Program-made: the position numbers and the translations under genes
The notes under the pieces: generated by a model
Told to the model about the DNA's origin: nothing
The model's input: only the letters and a program-made list of their open reading frames with translations
The model's database searches: none
Shown: positions 8,104-16,804 of the stretch, one piece after another
Layout of the letters: each line of letters starts with the position of its first letter
How positions within the stretch are numbered: position 1 is the stretch's first letter
NCBI GenBank assembly: GCA_949295065.1
Contig: CASFJQ010000041.1
Span: forward strand, 1 to 39,082
Origin: an uncultured Parabacteroides sp.
Lineage (GTDB): Bacteria > Bacteroidota > Bacteroidia > Bacteroidales > Tannerellaceae
Direction of reading: 5' to 3'
Length of the DNA stretch: 39,082 nt

Positions 8104-9369
8104 TTACTTCACAAATTTTTTAACGATAACAGTAGCATTGTGACCACCGAAACCGAATGTATTTGAAAGAGCTGCATTGACAGTACGTTTCTGAGCCTTA
8201 TTGAAAGTAAAGTTCAAATTGTAGTCAATTTCAGGATCTTCATCGCCTTCAGCATGGTTGATTGTTGGAGGAACGATATCTTCCTTAACAGCCATTACAC
8301 TGATAATAGCTTCCAAAGCACCTGCAGCACCAAGCAAATGGCCTGTCATAGACTTTGTTGAGCTGATATTAAGTTTATATGCATGCTCGCCAAATACTTC
8401 CTTGATTGCCTTAGCTTCAGAGATATCACCTACTGGTGTTGAAGTTCCGTGAACATTGATATAGTCAATGTCTTCAGGTTTCATTTCCGCATCTTCCAAA
8501 GCGTTAGTCATTGTCAAGCGTGCACCAAGACCTTCCGGATGAGTTGCTGTCAAGTGATAAGCATCAGCTGACATACCTGCACCTGCAACTTCAGCATAGA
8601 TTTTAGCGCCACGAGCCAAAGCATGTTCCAATTCTTCAAGCACAAGGCAAGCAGAACCTTCACCCATAACGAAACCGTCGCGGCTTGCGCTGAACGGACG
8701 AGATGCTGTTTCCGGAGAATCGTTGCGAGTTGACAATGCATTCATTGAGTTGAATCCGCCAACACCTGCAGCAGCAATAGCTGCTTCAGAACCACCAGTT
8801 ACAATTACATTAGCTTTGCCCAAGCGAATATAGTTGAACGCATCAGCAATAGCATTTGTTGAAGATGCACAAGCTGAAACAGTGGCAAAGTTAGGACCAC
8901 GGAAACCATACATCATAGAGATATGACCGGCTGCGATATCTGCAATCATCTTAGGGATGAAGAAAGGATTAAACTTAGGACCGATTGTGTCTTTAGTCTG
9001 GGCGTAGCCCATTACTTCATCTTCGAATGTTTTGATACCACCAATACCGGCAGCGAAGATAACACCTATGCGGTTTTTGTCTTCGTTGTCCAAGTCCATC
9101 GCTGCATCATCAATTGCTTGTTTAGCTGCACCGATGGCCAACAAACTATAACGATCACATTTGCGTGCTTCCTTACGGTCAACATACAATGTTGAATCGA
9201 AGTTCTTCACTTCGCATGCAAACTGTGTCTTAAACTTACTTGCGTCAAAATGAGTAATAGGTCCTGCACCGCTTTTACCATTAATAATACCCTCCCAGGT
9301 TTCTGCGAGGGTATTACCAAGAGGAGAAATAGCACCAAGACCTGTTACTACTACTCTTTTTAATTCCAT
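8104..9369 (-). CDS. fabF: 3-oxoacyl-[acyl-carrier-protein] synthase II
   Basis: Condensing enzyme of type II fatty acid elongation: extends acyl-ACP with malonyl-ACP. The Cys-His-His triad is visible: C167 in VSACASSTNAIADA, H307 in NVHGTSTPVGD and H344 in STKSMTGHLLGAAG, with K339 in the last motif. The 421-residue length is typical. It is directly downstream of acpP (25-base gap) and upstream of rnc, an arrangement common in Bacteroidales and other bacteria. Confidence 0.97.
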   Translation of the reverse strand: MELKRVVVTGLGAISPLGNTLAETWEGIINGKSGAGPITHFDASKFKTQFACEVKNFDSTLYVDRKEARKCDRYSLLAIGAAKQAIDDAAMDLDNEDKNRIGVIFAAGIGGIKTFEDEVMGYAQTKDTIGPKFNPFFIPKMIADIAAGHISMMYGFRGPNFATVSACASSTNAIADAFNYIRLGKANVIVTGGSEAAIAAAGVGGFNSMNALSTRNDSPETASRPFSASRDGFVMGEGSACLVLEELEHALARGAKIYAEVAGAGMSADAYHLTATHPEGLGARLTMTNALEDAEMKPEDIDYINVHGTSTPVGDISEAKAIKEVFGEHAYKLNISSTKSMTGHLLGAAGALEAIISVMAVKEDIVPPTINHAEGDEDPEIDYNLNFTFNKAQKRTVNAALSNTFGFGGHNATVIVKKFVK

Positions 9370-9394
9370 ACCTTTTTTTTATAAAAGGGGTTGA

Positions 9395-9631
9395 TTACTT
9401 CGCGTTAGCTTCGATATAAGCGATAGCGTCGCCTACTGTTGTAATCTTTTCTGCTTGATCATCAGGAATTGAGATACCGAATTCTTTTTCGAATTCCATA
9501 ATCAATTCTACTGTATCAAGAGAGTCTGCTCCTAAATCGTTAGTAAAGCTTGCTTCGTTAGTAACTTCAGATTCTTCTACACTTAATTTATCAACGATGA
9601 TAGCTTTTACTTTAGATGCAACTTCAGACAT
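9395..9631 (-). CDS. acpP: Acyl carrier protein
   Basis: Small acidic carrier that holds growing acyl chains on a phosphopantetheine arm. The attachment site is S37 in [17 protein letters not shown]. At 78 residues it has normal length. It is the first gene of the acpP-fabF-rnc unit and has a good promoter candidate about 50-85 bases upstream. Confidence 0.98.
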   Translation of the reverse strand: MSEVASKVKAIIVDKLSVEESEVTNEASFTNDLGADSLDTVELIMEFEKEFGISIPDDQAEKITTVGDAIAYIEANAK

Positions 9632-9682
9632 AACTTTTTAATTTAGATTAATAATATGAATTTACTTTTTTATTTTTCACTG

Positions 9683-9715
9683 CAAAGAAACGAATTTTTT
9701 ATGTAACAATACAAA
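9683..9715 (-). promoter_or_regulatory. Candidate promoter of acpP-fabF-rnc
   Basis: Read leftward: TTTG (9715-9712), 21 bases, then TTTCTTTG (9690-9683), close to the Bacteroidetes -33 TTG / -7 TAnnTTTG pattern with one deviation. The position suits a leader of ~45 bases before acpP. In the same 259-base spacer, TGCACA and TGTGCA form a small hairpin between two copies of ATTAAAATGCT-like sequence (9723-9776) after pdxB. Confidence 0.5.
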
Positions 9716-9890
9716 TTTACTACATTAAAAATGCTGATTATTGCACATTTTTTCTTTTCTTGTGCATTAAAATGCTCCAAATTACGCCCAATTTCTAACT
9801 ATTTAACATTTATATCAGTAACAAATTGAATAAACATACCTCAAATATCATATATATGCATAGAAAATGTGGCAGATGATTCACGCGTTT

Positions 9891-11000
9891 TCAGCAGGAA
9901 AATCCAAGATTCCGGAGTTGTTTTTTTTCTTCCTCCCGGGCATTTACCGCTTTATAAGCAAGGAGTTCGCGAGGATGTTTGTAGTTTGTACGGAACTGCT
10001 CAAAATCCTCCGGTTTCCATCGTAATTCACTGTCTATATTTTCCGGATTGAAACAGCTTAGGACTGCCTGCTCAACACGGTGACTGTCACCAAAATTATT
10101 CATATCTATTACATCATTCGCCGGAGCTGGAGGAACCACGTCTTTCAATTTATCAAATCTTATATCAAAATATTTCTCAATATTCATCAAACAAGCACGT
10201 GTTCCATTAGCCTTTCCATCAGCTGAGAAACCTGCAATATGAGGAGTTGCTATGTCACAAAGAGAAAGTAATTCCCGATTTATTGTTGGTTCGTTTTCCC
10301 AACAATCCAATATCAGACGACTGATTTTTCCTTCCTTAACGGCTTTGAGCAATGCTTCGGTGTCGTGAACTGCACCACGGCAGCTATTTACCAGCCAAGG
10401 CTTTTTACGGAGTTTGTCAAAAAAGGAAGTATTGGCAAGATGCCATGTAGGATATTTCCCTTCTTTGGTCAATGGAACGTGCAAAGTTATTATATCAGAT
10501 TCCTCAGCAATAGTATCCAGAGAAACAAAACCGTCATTTCCCTCCTTTTCCTGGCGAGGCGGGTCATTACGAAGAACTTTCATTCCCATATGTCCTGCTA
10601 TTCTTTCAACTACACGGCCAACATGACCAACACCGACAATTCCCAAAGTCTTGCCCTTAAGTTCTTCGCCACTACGCAATGACACCGCAATCAAGGATGA
10701 AAGCACATAAAGCCCCACAGACTCTGCATTACAGCCCGGAGCATTGAACCATGTTATTCCTGCCTCATCGCAATAATGTATATCAATATGGTCAAAACCA
10801 ATTGTGGCCGTAGTTATAAGCTTAACTTTACTGCCTGTAAGTAATTCACGCGTACATTTATCTATACTACGAACTATAAGCGCATCGGCATCACTGACCT
10901 TTTCCGGTGTGAATTCCTTTGAATTTATATATTCTATATCAGCCACAGGCTCTGCTATTCCTTTAAGGAATGGCACTGTGTTATCGGCAATTATTTTCAT
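9891..11000 (-). CDS. pdxB: 4-phosphoerythronate dehydrogenase
   Basis: Oxidises 4-phospho-D-erythronate in the DXP-independent branch of pyridoxal phosphate synthesis. It belongs to the D-2-hydroxyacid dehydrogenases: nucleotide-binding loop GIVGVGHVGRVVERIAG (~120-136) and the catalytic set R208 (NSCRGAVHD), E237 (DCWENEP) and H254 (TPHIAGFS). Compared with other hydroxyacid dehydrogenases, the FDHIDI near 69-74, the NAPGCNAESVGLYVLSSL stretch and a C-terminal dimerisation region (~285-369) point to PdxB. The leader carries the CCTTGTCAAC-type spacer repeat. The 369-residue length is typical. Confidence 0.92.
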   Translation of the reverse strand: MKIIADNTVPFLKGIAEPVADIEYINSKEFTPEKVSDADALIVRSIDKCTRELLTGSKVKLITTATIGFDHIDIHYCDEAGITWFNAPGCNAESVGLYVLSSLIAVSLRSGEELKGKTLGIVGVGHVGRVVERIAGHMGMKVLRNDPPRQEKEGNDGFVSLDTIAEESDIITLHVPLTKEGKYPTWHLANTSFFDKLRKKPWLVNSCRGAVHDTEALLKAVKEGKISRLILDCWENEPTINRELLSLCDIATPHIAGFSADGKANGTRACLMNIEKYFDIRFDKLKDVVPPAPANDVIDMNNFGDSHRVEQAVLSCFNPENIDSELRWKPEDFEQFRTNYKHPRELLAYKAVNAREEEKKQLRNLGFSC

Positions 11001-11030
11001 TTTGAATCAGTTATTTATATTTATAATTTA

Positions 11031-11148
11031 GGGGACGAGTTGACAAGATGACGAGTTGACAAGGCTACAGGAAATAAGGGATATCTTCTTAACTACTTGA
11101 CTCCTTAACTACTTGACTCCTTAACTCCTCAACTTCTTGCCCCAACTC
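11031..11148. repeat. Modular spacer repeat between the MFS gene and pdxB
   Basis: Read in gene sense, the block after the MFS stop is GAGTTAAGGAGTCAAGTAGT repeated in variants, then TAGCCTTGTCAACTCGTC and CTTGTCAACTCGTCCCC, then an A/T-rich leader into pdxB. On the + strand the first part appears as repeated CTCCTTAACTACTTGACTCC. Same architecture as at 36707-36815. Confidence 0.85.
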
Positions 11149-12351
11149 CTATCCTCTCAACTTATTCTTCTCAAAATGCGGCCCAGCCTTGAATCGGAAA
11201 AACAGAATTGAAACTATCGTCAGACTTGCGCCAAACAGATATGCATATTCAAAGCCGCCCCACTGCTGCGCTATATGTCCGCCAATCATAAGTCCGGCAC
11301 CTGTACCCACATCCCAACTTGTAAGATATGTGGAAGTTGCAGTTCCTCTCTGATTATTCTGAGCCAGATTTACAAACAAAGTATTGAATGCCGGAAACAT
11401 TGTTCCGAATGCAATACCCTGCATCAAGGCTATGATTATATAAAAATAAGAGCTGAACATCATATTCCATCTTGCCAGAAGATGCAATGCGGAAAGGCAG
11501 AAAAATGTTCCGGCAGCAAGATACATGCCTAAAGTTATTACAAGAGTTATCCTTCCCTTATCCACTTGTTTCCCGGAAATAACACGCGATGTGGCAAGAC
11601 CTATCGCCATGAATGTAAAATACAATCCTGAATTTACGGTTATACCTATTTCCTCTGCATACATTGCCACATATGTAGAAGTCATTCCATATGGAATAGA
11701 TAAAAGGAGAAGTGATATTCCCGCCCATATTCCTTTCTTAAGGAAGAATCGGTCCAATGATATCGGCTCTCTTTTTACCGGAGCACGGTATGATGTCTTT
11801 ACCATATACGCCATTATCATACCCAAACTTCCGGACAATAAAGAGCAGGCAAATATAAAAGGATAAGAATATGTATTGTGCATAAACAGACCAATCATCG
11901 GTCCGAAACTCATTGCCATGTTGTTTGCCAGTCCGTAGTAACTGATTCCTTCTCCTCGTCTCGACGAAGGCAGAACATCAATGACCAGTGTATTTCCGGC
12001 AACAGTAACCATTCCGAATGCAATACCATGGATGATACGCAACGCGACAAACAATGTTATGGTGGTGGCAAGAATATATCCACCAAATACAGCAATAAAC
12101 ACAAGATAAGCAACAAGATAAAGAGGACGGCGCGAGAATGTATCCAGCAAATAACCGGAAAAAGGCCTGATGCACAGACACGCCACAGTATAACAGGACA
12201 ATATAAATCCTATCCAAGTCTTATCCGCCCCAAACTCTTCCTGCAAATAGAATGCCATAATCGGCATAATCAGGTAGAATGCAAAATACAACAGAAAATT
12301 CGCCGCCAGTATATAACAGAAATTCGGCGAAAGCATTTTATCCTTACCCAT
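11149..12351 (-). CDS. Major facilitator superfamily transporter
   Basis: Probable drug or metabolite exporter of the inner membrane. About twelve hydrophobic segments can be counted. The MFS loop motifs are seen as SGYLLDTFSRRPLYL (loop 2-3) and, in the second half, SGKQVDKGRITLV; LRIIHGIAFGMVTVAGNTL is a typical antiporter-like TM4-5. I chose the ATG at 12351-12349 (MGKDKMLSPNFCYILAANFLL) over the longer frame beginning at 12438, because the extra 29 residues are not membrane-like and their 5' end overlaps the 22-bp palindrome array. Substrate unknown. C-terminus ends KNKLRG at a TAG. Confidence 0.87.
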   Translation of the reverse strand: MGKDKMLSPNFCYILAANFLLYFAFYLIMPIMAFYLQEEFGADKTWIGFILSCYTVACLCIRPFSGYLLDTFSRRPLYLVAYLVFIAVFGGYILATTITLFVALRIIHGIAFGMVTVAGNTLVIDVLPSSRRGEGISYYGLANNMAMSFGPMIGLFMHNTYSYPFIFACSLLSGSLGMIMAYMVKTSYRAPVKREPISLDRFFLKKGIWAGISLLLLSIPYGMTSTYVAMYAEEIGITVNSGLYFTFMAIGLATSRVISGKQVDKGRITLVITLGMYLAAGTFFCLSALHLLARWNMMFSSYFYIIIALMQGIAFGTMFPAFNTLFVNLAQNNQRGTATSTYLTSWDVGTGAGLMIGGHIAQQWGGFEYAYLFGASLTIVSILFFRFKAGPHFEKNKLRG

Positions 12352-12408
12352 AGTATCTAAACATCGAAAACCTAAATCCTGTGCAAAAGTAAGATTAATG
12401 TCCCAACC

Positions 12409-12516
12409 TTTTCCATAGGCTTGGAAAAAGTTTTTCATGCGGGTGAAAATTCTTTTTCATGCCTGTGAAAATTTATTTTCATCCCTATGAAAAAAGTTTT
12501 TCAGCAATATAAAAAA
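12409..12516. repeat. 22-bp-phased palindrome array II (word TTTTCA-N6-TGAAAA)
   Basis: Five hairpin-type units have centres at 12418.5, 12440.5, 12462.5, 12484.5 and 12506.5, exactly 22 apart. Units are TTTTCC/GGAAAA, then TTTTCA/TGAAAA three times with centres TGCGGG, TGCCTG and TCCCTA, then TTTTCA with a degenerate arm TAAAAA. The first unit changes both arms together (CA to CC, TG to GG), so complementarity is kept. The array is immediately upstream of the MFS transporter, in the spacer after the ExoX-C-like gene. Confidence 0.88.
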
Positions 12517-12572
12517 GGCTGGAAATGCAAATACCTGAATAACAGAATTATGACGCATTGCCTATTTCATAC

Positions 12573-13424
12573 CTATTCCATCCTCACATAATTAAGCCGG
12601 GTGAAGCAAATGTTGTGACTTACATAAGTAGCAGCAATGCGTGCAGAAGCAATACCAAACACTTCGCCCGGAACATATTTCTTCTCCATTGCTGAAAGTT
12701 TGCCTGATTCATAACTGGGGAATTGGGCAGGAATACTGAAGACAACAAGATTGCCATCATGATCGACAGCCATTATTTTCTGGCGGACAAAGAACAAAGG
12801 AGTGTTTCCCTCAACTTTAGTCAAATATGGGTCATCTTCAGGATTTACTTTCAAGACCTTCACAAAAAGGTTTCTTACTTTATCTCCTTTCTTGCCCAAG
12901 AATTTACTGTTGCGATAAGGCTGGATACTTTTCTTCTTCATCCTGTCCATGTAAAAGAGCATATATGCCTGAGACATCTTCACCATACGTTCCTGCTTAG
13001 GAATACGTGCATTGAATTTACATCCAAGCCAATTGATATATGACGGGTCGATTCTCAATATCTCATATAAATAATGCCCTCTATATTTCCCGAACGATAT
13101 AAGGTCATCGCCGTGAGTCTGCATTCGTTTCTGGTTATAATCCACAAGGAATATACAACGTTCGGAATACCATAGTTCCGACGTCACGAAACGCATCGAA
13201 ATATAAAAATCCTCGCTCAACTCGCTGATGAACAAAACAGCCCTGCGTTCCAGCAAAGGTGTATAAATCCACAAACTATATTTGCTGTAACCTTCGTGCG
13301 GAAGCACAACCAGATAGCAGCCCACATCCTTGTAGGATTTCTTATTCCTGTTATAATTGTTGAGCTTGTCAAAAGCCTTTGTCATTTCGGCTTCTGACAG
13401 CCCAGGTATTCTCGGATTTGCCAT
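12573..13424 (-). CDS. Uncharacterised protein with ExoX C-terminal-like motif
   Basis: I do not recognise a characterised function. Residues ~111-133 (FGKYRGHYLYEIL, then DPSYINWLG) match the small domain found at the C-terminus of exodeoxyribonuclease X and some DnaQ-like exonucleases, where F-G-K-Y-x-G and Y-I-x-W-L are typical. No exonuclease catalytic domain is present. N-terminal ~100 residues and the C-terminal part (EGNTPLFFVRQKIMAVDHD) are unassigned. No signal peptide or membrane segment. It lies 56 bases downstream of cysK in the same direction and could be its last operon partner, but there is no functional link in sequence. Confidence 0.75.
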   Translation of the reverse strand: MANPRIPGLSEAEMTKAFDKLNNYNRNKKSYKDVGCYLVVLPHEGYSKYSLWIYTPLLERRAVLFISELSEDFYISMRFVTSELWYSERCIFLVDYNQKRMQTHGDDLISFGKYRGHYLYEILRIDPSYINWLGCKFNARIPKQERMVKMSQAYMLFYMDRMKKKSIQPYRNSKFLGKKGDKVRNLFVKVLKVNPEDDPYLTKVEGNTPLFFVRQKIMAVDHDGNLVVFSIPAQFPSYESGKLSAMEKKYVPGEVFGIASARIAATYVSHNICFTRLNYVRME

Positions 13425-13480
13425 AATGTTCAGATTTAAAAAGTTGACTAACTGACAAGTCCGTATATATGTTCATTTCC

Positions 13481-14407
13481 TCAGAACACGTCTGAAGACA
13501 AATATCTTTCTCCTGTATCAGGCAAAAGAACAACTATACGTTTTCCTTTATATTTCTCTTCTCTGCATACTTTCAGAGCTGCACTGACAGCCGCACCGGA
13601 GGAAATACCAACCAAAAGACCTTCAGTTCTGGCAAGCAGACGCATTGTTTCCATTGCCTCATCATCAGAAACGGTGATTATTCTGTCGGCAATTGTCGGA
13701 TCATATATTGAAGGAACAAATCCTGCGCCAATTCCCTGAATCTTATGAGCTCCGGCTTTTCCTCCTGACAATACCGGCGAAGATGCAGGTTCAACTCCAA
13801 TAATATTAATGTCTGGATTCATTGCTTTCAGAGCTCTTCCTGTTCCGGTAAGAGTTCCGCCTGTTCCCACACAAGCTATAAAGCAATCAATATTTCCAGC
13901 CGTATCTTCCCAAATTTCCTTTGCTGTCTGCTTATGTGCAGCAGGATTAGCCGGATTGTCGAACTGACTGAGAATAACAGAACCCGGGATAGATTTATTC
14001 AATTCTTCCGCCTTGTCAATCGCACCTTTCATTCCTAAATTTCCAGGCGTCAGAACCAATTCACCGCCATAGGCTTTCAATAACATTCTCCTTTCAATGC
14101 TCATAGTTTCCGGCATAGTGAGGATAAGTTTATAACCTCTGATTGCTGCAATCCAAGCCAGACCGACACCGGTGTTTCCACTTGTCGGCTCTATAATTGT
14201 TCCTCCAGGTTTCAATAAACCTTTCTTTTCGGCATCTTCAATCATTGAAAGCGCAGCGCGGTCTTTCACACTTCCTCCTGGATTGAAGTATTCTATTTTT
14301 ACCAACACTTCAGCTTCACTGCCTTCGTTGCCGAAAATATTGGACAGGCGCAACAATGGTGTGCTGCCTATAAGTTCTATGAGTGAGTTTTTTATGTTTC
14401 TTTCCAT
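13481..14407 (-). CDS. cysK: Cysteine synthase A (O-acetylserine sulfhydrylase)
   Basis: PLP enzyme that makes cysteine from O-acetylserine and sulfide. The PLP lysine is K48 in NPGGSVKDRAA; the substrate loop is TSGNTG (75-80); a glycine-rich phosphate-binding GTGGTLTGTGRALK follows in the second half. A 308-residue length with no CBS domain favours CysK over cystathionine beta-synthase. Serine acetyltransferase is directly upstream in the same direction, so the window holds the complete serine-to-cysteine pair, the two proteins known to form the cysteine synthase complex. Confidence 0.96.
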   Translation of the reverse strand: MERNIKNSLIELIGSTPLLRLSNIFGNEGSEAEVLVKIEYFNPGGSVKDRAALSMIEDAEKKGLLKPGGTIIEPTSGNTGVGLAWIAAIRGYKLILTMPETMSIERRMLLKAYGGELVLTPGNLGMKGAIDKAEELNKSIPGSVILSQFDNPANPAAHKQTAKEIWEDTAGNIDCFIACVGTGGTLTGTGRALKAMNPDINIIGVEPASSPVLSGGKAGAHKIQGIGAGFVPSIYDPTIADRIITVSDDEAMETMRLLARTEGLLVGISSGAAVSAALKVCREEKYKGKRIVVLLPDTGERYLSSDVF

Positions 14408-14422
14408 ATATTTTTACTTTAG

Positions 14423-14500
14423 ATACGAGGTGACGAGGTAACAAGGGGACAAGAAAATGGGATAAATAAAATCCTTGTCAACTCGTTAACTTGTCAACTC
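14423..14500. repeat. Modular spacer repeat between serine acetyltransferase and cysK
   Basis: Words GAGGTAACAAGGGGACAAG and CCTTGTCAACTCGTTAAC followed by CTTGTCAACTCC face each other across an AT-rich centre, so GACAAG and CTTGTC can form a hairpin. In gene sense the CCTTGTTACCTCGTCACC arm and an A-rich leader precede the cysK ATG. Confidence 0.8.
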
Positions 14501-14503
14501 CTC

Positions 14504-15397
14504 TTATTTTTTCTGCACAATCCTTTCTCCAGCCGCAACATTCTCCGTAACCCAAATGTTTCCTCCAATTGTTGCACCTTTTCCGATAGTAATTCTTCCA
14601 AGAATTGTTGCGTTGGAATAAACCGTAACTTCATCCTCAAGAATAGGATGACGTGGAATGCCTTTTATCGGATTCCCGTCCTCATCCAAAGGGAAGCTTT
14701 TAGCACCGAGAGTCACGCCCTGATATAGTTTCACATGATTACCTATTATACATGTTTCACCGATAACAACACCAGTTCCGTGGTCGATAGTGAAATGATG
14801 TCCTATTTCTGCTCCTGGATGAATATCTATTCCTGTTTCGGAATGCGCCATTTCAGTAATTATTCTTGGGATAAGCGGAACATGAAGCTTGTACAATTCA
14901 TGTGCAATGCGGTAGTTAGTTACCGCCCTTATTGCAGGATAGCAACAGATAATCTCGCCAAAGCAAGTTGCAGCCGGGTCACCAAAATAAGCAGCCTCAA
15001 CATCAGTTGCTAATATACGACGAATCTCCGGAAGTCTCGAAATAAAATCGGCAGCTATACGTGTAGCATTCTCACTGCAAGGAGATTCATGTGACAAACT
15101 CTCACAGTTTGCTGCGCCAAAGCACAGACCAGCCTGTATTTGTCCAGCAAGCATACGGAACACTTCCTCCACATTCACCCCGATATGATAATTAACCGTA
15201 CGGCTGTGGACCGACGATTTCCCGAAATATCCTGGAAAAAGGATTGCCCTTGACAGTTCCACAATCTTCGACAATGTTTTCCACGAAGGAATTGCCTCAC
15301 CGTCTTTCTGCTTATGAAACAGTCCGCGGTATGATTGTGGGTCGGAAAGAGCATCCACTGCATTATTTAATATAGATGTATAGTCTTTCTTTTCCAT
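14504..15397 (-). CDS. cysE: Serine O-acetyltransferase
   Basis: Acetylates serine with acetyl-CoA, the committed step before cysK. The C-terminal half is a left-handed beta-helix of hexapeptide repeats from about residue 188: DIHPGAEIGHHFTIDHGTGV, with catalytic D205-H206, then IGNHVKLYQGVTLGA and ILGRITIGKGATIGGN. The helical N-terminal domain is ~185 residues and overall length is 297, longer than enterobacterial CysE (~273) and like the form found in Bacteroidetes (often named EpsC/SatA). It ends IVQKK, without the long C-terminal tail ending in isoleucine that CysK recognises in E. coli, so complex formation is uncertain. Confidence 0.92.
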   Translation of the reverse strand: MEKKDYTSILNNAVDALSDPQSYRGLFHKQKDGEAIPSWKTLSKIVELSRAILFPGYFGKSSVHSRTVNYHIGVNVEEVFRMLAGQIQAGLCFGAANCESLSHESPCSENATRIAADFISRLPEIRRILATDVEAAYFGDPAATCFGEIICCYPAIRAVTNYRIAHELYKLHVPLIPRIITEMAHSETGIDIHPGAEIGHHFTIDHGTGVVIGETCIIGNHVKLYQGVTLGAKSFPLDEDGNPIKGIPRHPILEDEVTVYSNATILGRITIGKGATIGGNIWVTENVAAGERIVQKK

Positions 15398-15408
15398 AAA
15401 TAACTTTT

Positions 15409-15545
15409 TAGTTGACGAGTTTACAAGGATACAGAGACGAGAAAGTTTAGGGTTTAGGGTTTAGAGTTTAGAGTTGAAAGTTAAAAAACTACTTGACTCC
15501 TTGACTCCTTAACTCCTTGACTACTTAACTCCTCATATCCTCTTC
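15409..15545. repeat. Modular spacer repeat with TTTAGGG heptamers (divergent spacer)
   Basis: Holds TAGTTGACGAGTTTACAAGG near the serine acetyltransferase start, four tandem heptamers TTTAGGG, TTTAGGG, TTTAGAG, TTTAGAG (15446-15473), and then CTCCTTGACTCCTTAACTCC-type repeats up to 15536. The serine acetyltransferase and the exported protein gene diverge from this spacer. Confidence 0.8.
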
Positions 15546-15591
15546 TCCTTTCACAAAAATAAAAACTCCAACACATATCACAATCATTTTG

Positions 15592-15622
15592 TTTGCAAAA
15601 AACATCATATTTCATACTTTTG
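15592..15622 (+). promoter_or_regulatory. Promoter with consensus Bacteroidetes boxes
   Basis: TTTG at 15592-15595, a 19-base spacer and TACTTTTG at 15615-15622, a perfect match to TAnnTTTG. Transcription would start near 15628, leaving a leader of about 45 bases before the ATG at 15672. Confidence 0.75.
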
Positions 15623-15671
15623 TCCGTCTTTTCACAAAATATATTCAATCACTTAAGCTTACAACCATAAA

Positions 15672-16532
15672 ATGACAAAACATTTGCTTAAATACATTCT
15701 TCTGTTTACGTTTCTCACAGCCGTAATTCCGCTGAAGGCCGAAGGTTGGTGGGAGAAAATGGAATTCCTCAAATACACTCCAAGATATTTCGGAGCAAAT
15801 GCTTTCCCTATTCCTGAGATGATGGGTGCAGACCTTGGTTCGGAATGGGAAGTTGAAGTTCGCGGCGAATATCACACAATGCCCGGCGACAAGACAAAAG
15901 ACCTTTATGCACGTCTGTATATTCCAATCGTAAAAGGGCGAGCAGGTTTGTCGGTCAGCGGTGTGGTTCAGGAATGGTATAAAACTTCGGAAGCAGTGCG
16001 CGACGAGCGTTCAGCCGTAGAAACATCATCTCCAATTCCTTGTTTCGGTGATGTCATTGTAAACTGCTATTATCAGATTCTCCGTAACAAGAAATGGGTG
16101 GATATGGTTATAAGCGCCAATATCAAGACAGCAAGTGGAGGCAGACTTTGTGATGCCCGATTTACAGATGCAGCTTCATATTGGTTTGATTGTAATATCG
16201 GCCGTAATCTTTGGGAAGATGAATCGTGCAACGCATCATTCAGACTTCAGATGCTTGCCGGATTCTATTGCTGGATGACTAACGACACAAAACATCGCCA
16301 GGATGACGCTTTCTGTTATGGCGCAGGAGCAAGAGGAACATACAGGAATTTCCTTATGGATTGCGACGTTTCCGGATTCAACGGTTATCGCGGCGAAGGT
16401 GACAAGCCAATACAGCTAAGACTTAAACTGGAATACGAACTGAAAAAGAATGTGCTTTCCTTCAGATATAAACATGGAATAAGAGATATCTTGTATGATT
16501 CATATTCTATTGCTTATATCAGGAAATTCTGA
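15672..16532 (+). CDS. Exported protein of unknown function, probable outer-membrane beta-barrel
   Basis: Not recognised as a named family. The N-terminus MTKHLLKYILLFTFLTAVIP ending LKAEG is a clear signal peptide, cleaved near residue 23-24. The rest has many alternating-polarity strands (for example WEVEVRGEY, LRLKLEYEL, NVLSFRYKHGI) and ends in an aromatic residue (IRKF), as in outer-membrane barrels of ~260 residues. It has its own consensus promoter. The gene precedes the glycosyltransferase cluster in the same direction, but a 272-base repeat-filled gap separates them, so shared transcription is doubtful. Outer-membrane location is inference from composition. Confidence 0.7.
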   Translation: MTKHLLKYILLFTFLTAVIPLKAEGWWEKMEFLKYTPRYFGANAFPIPEMMGADLGSEWEVEVRGEYHTMPGDKTKDLYARLYIPIVKGRAGLSVSGVVQEWYKTSEAVRDERSAVETSSPIPCFGDVIVNCYYQILRNKKWVDMVISANIKTASGGRLCDARFTDAASYWFDCNIGRNLWEDESCNASFRLQMLAGFYCWMTNDTKHRQDDAFCYGAGARGTYRNFLMDCDVSGFNGYRGEGDKPIQLRLKLEYELKKNVLSFRYKHGIRDILYDSYSIAYIRKF

Positions 16533-16604
16533 TTCCGGCAAAAGCTCCAAAGATTCAAATTGCTTGAATGTGAACAAATAATATTGTACCTTTGGGACTT
16601 GTTC

Positions 16605-16793
16605 AAGTTGACGAGTTGACAAGGATTAAACACAGAGACACGGAGTTGAAAAGTTGAGAGTTTAGGGTTTAGAGTTAAATAAATATAGAAACTAATCACT
16701 ATTGACATCTAACTCCATTTACTCCCTTATAACTTCATATAACTCCCTTCTCCTTAACTCCTTGACTACTTGACTCCTCAACTCCTTTAAAAT
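16605..16793. repeat. Modular spacer repeat before the glycosyltransferase cluster
   Basis: Starts with AAGTTGACGAGTTGACAAGG, continues with ACACAGAGACACGGAGTTG and GAGTTTAGGGTTTAGAG, and ends with CTCCTTAACTCCTTGACTAC and TTGACTCCTCAACTCC before the start at 16805. It combines in one spacer several words that elsewhere occur separately. Confidence 0.8.
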
Positions 16794-16804
16794 TACTTTA
16801 TTGT

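Noticed and set aside
9742-9766. Terminator after pdxB
   Set aside because: The TGCACA/TGTGCA stem is only six pairs with a 13-base loop and lacks a T-tract in the leftward direction.
11878-12360. Open frame of 160 codons on the + strand
   Set aside because: Antisense to the MFS transporter; composition is that of reverse-read membrane segments.
12352-12438. Longer N-terminus for the MFS transporter
   Set aside because: The extra 29 residues are not typical of the family and their 5' end runs into the palindrome array; the ATG at 12351 gives the usual start.
12409-12516. CRISPR array
   Set aside because: Units are short palindromes at 22-bp spacing with 6-base variable centres, without long identical repeats or spacers and without cas genes. 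The same applies to 640-743 and 21145-21233.
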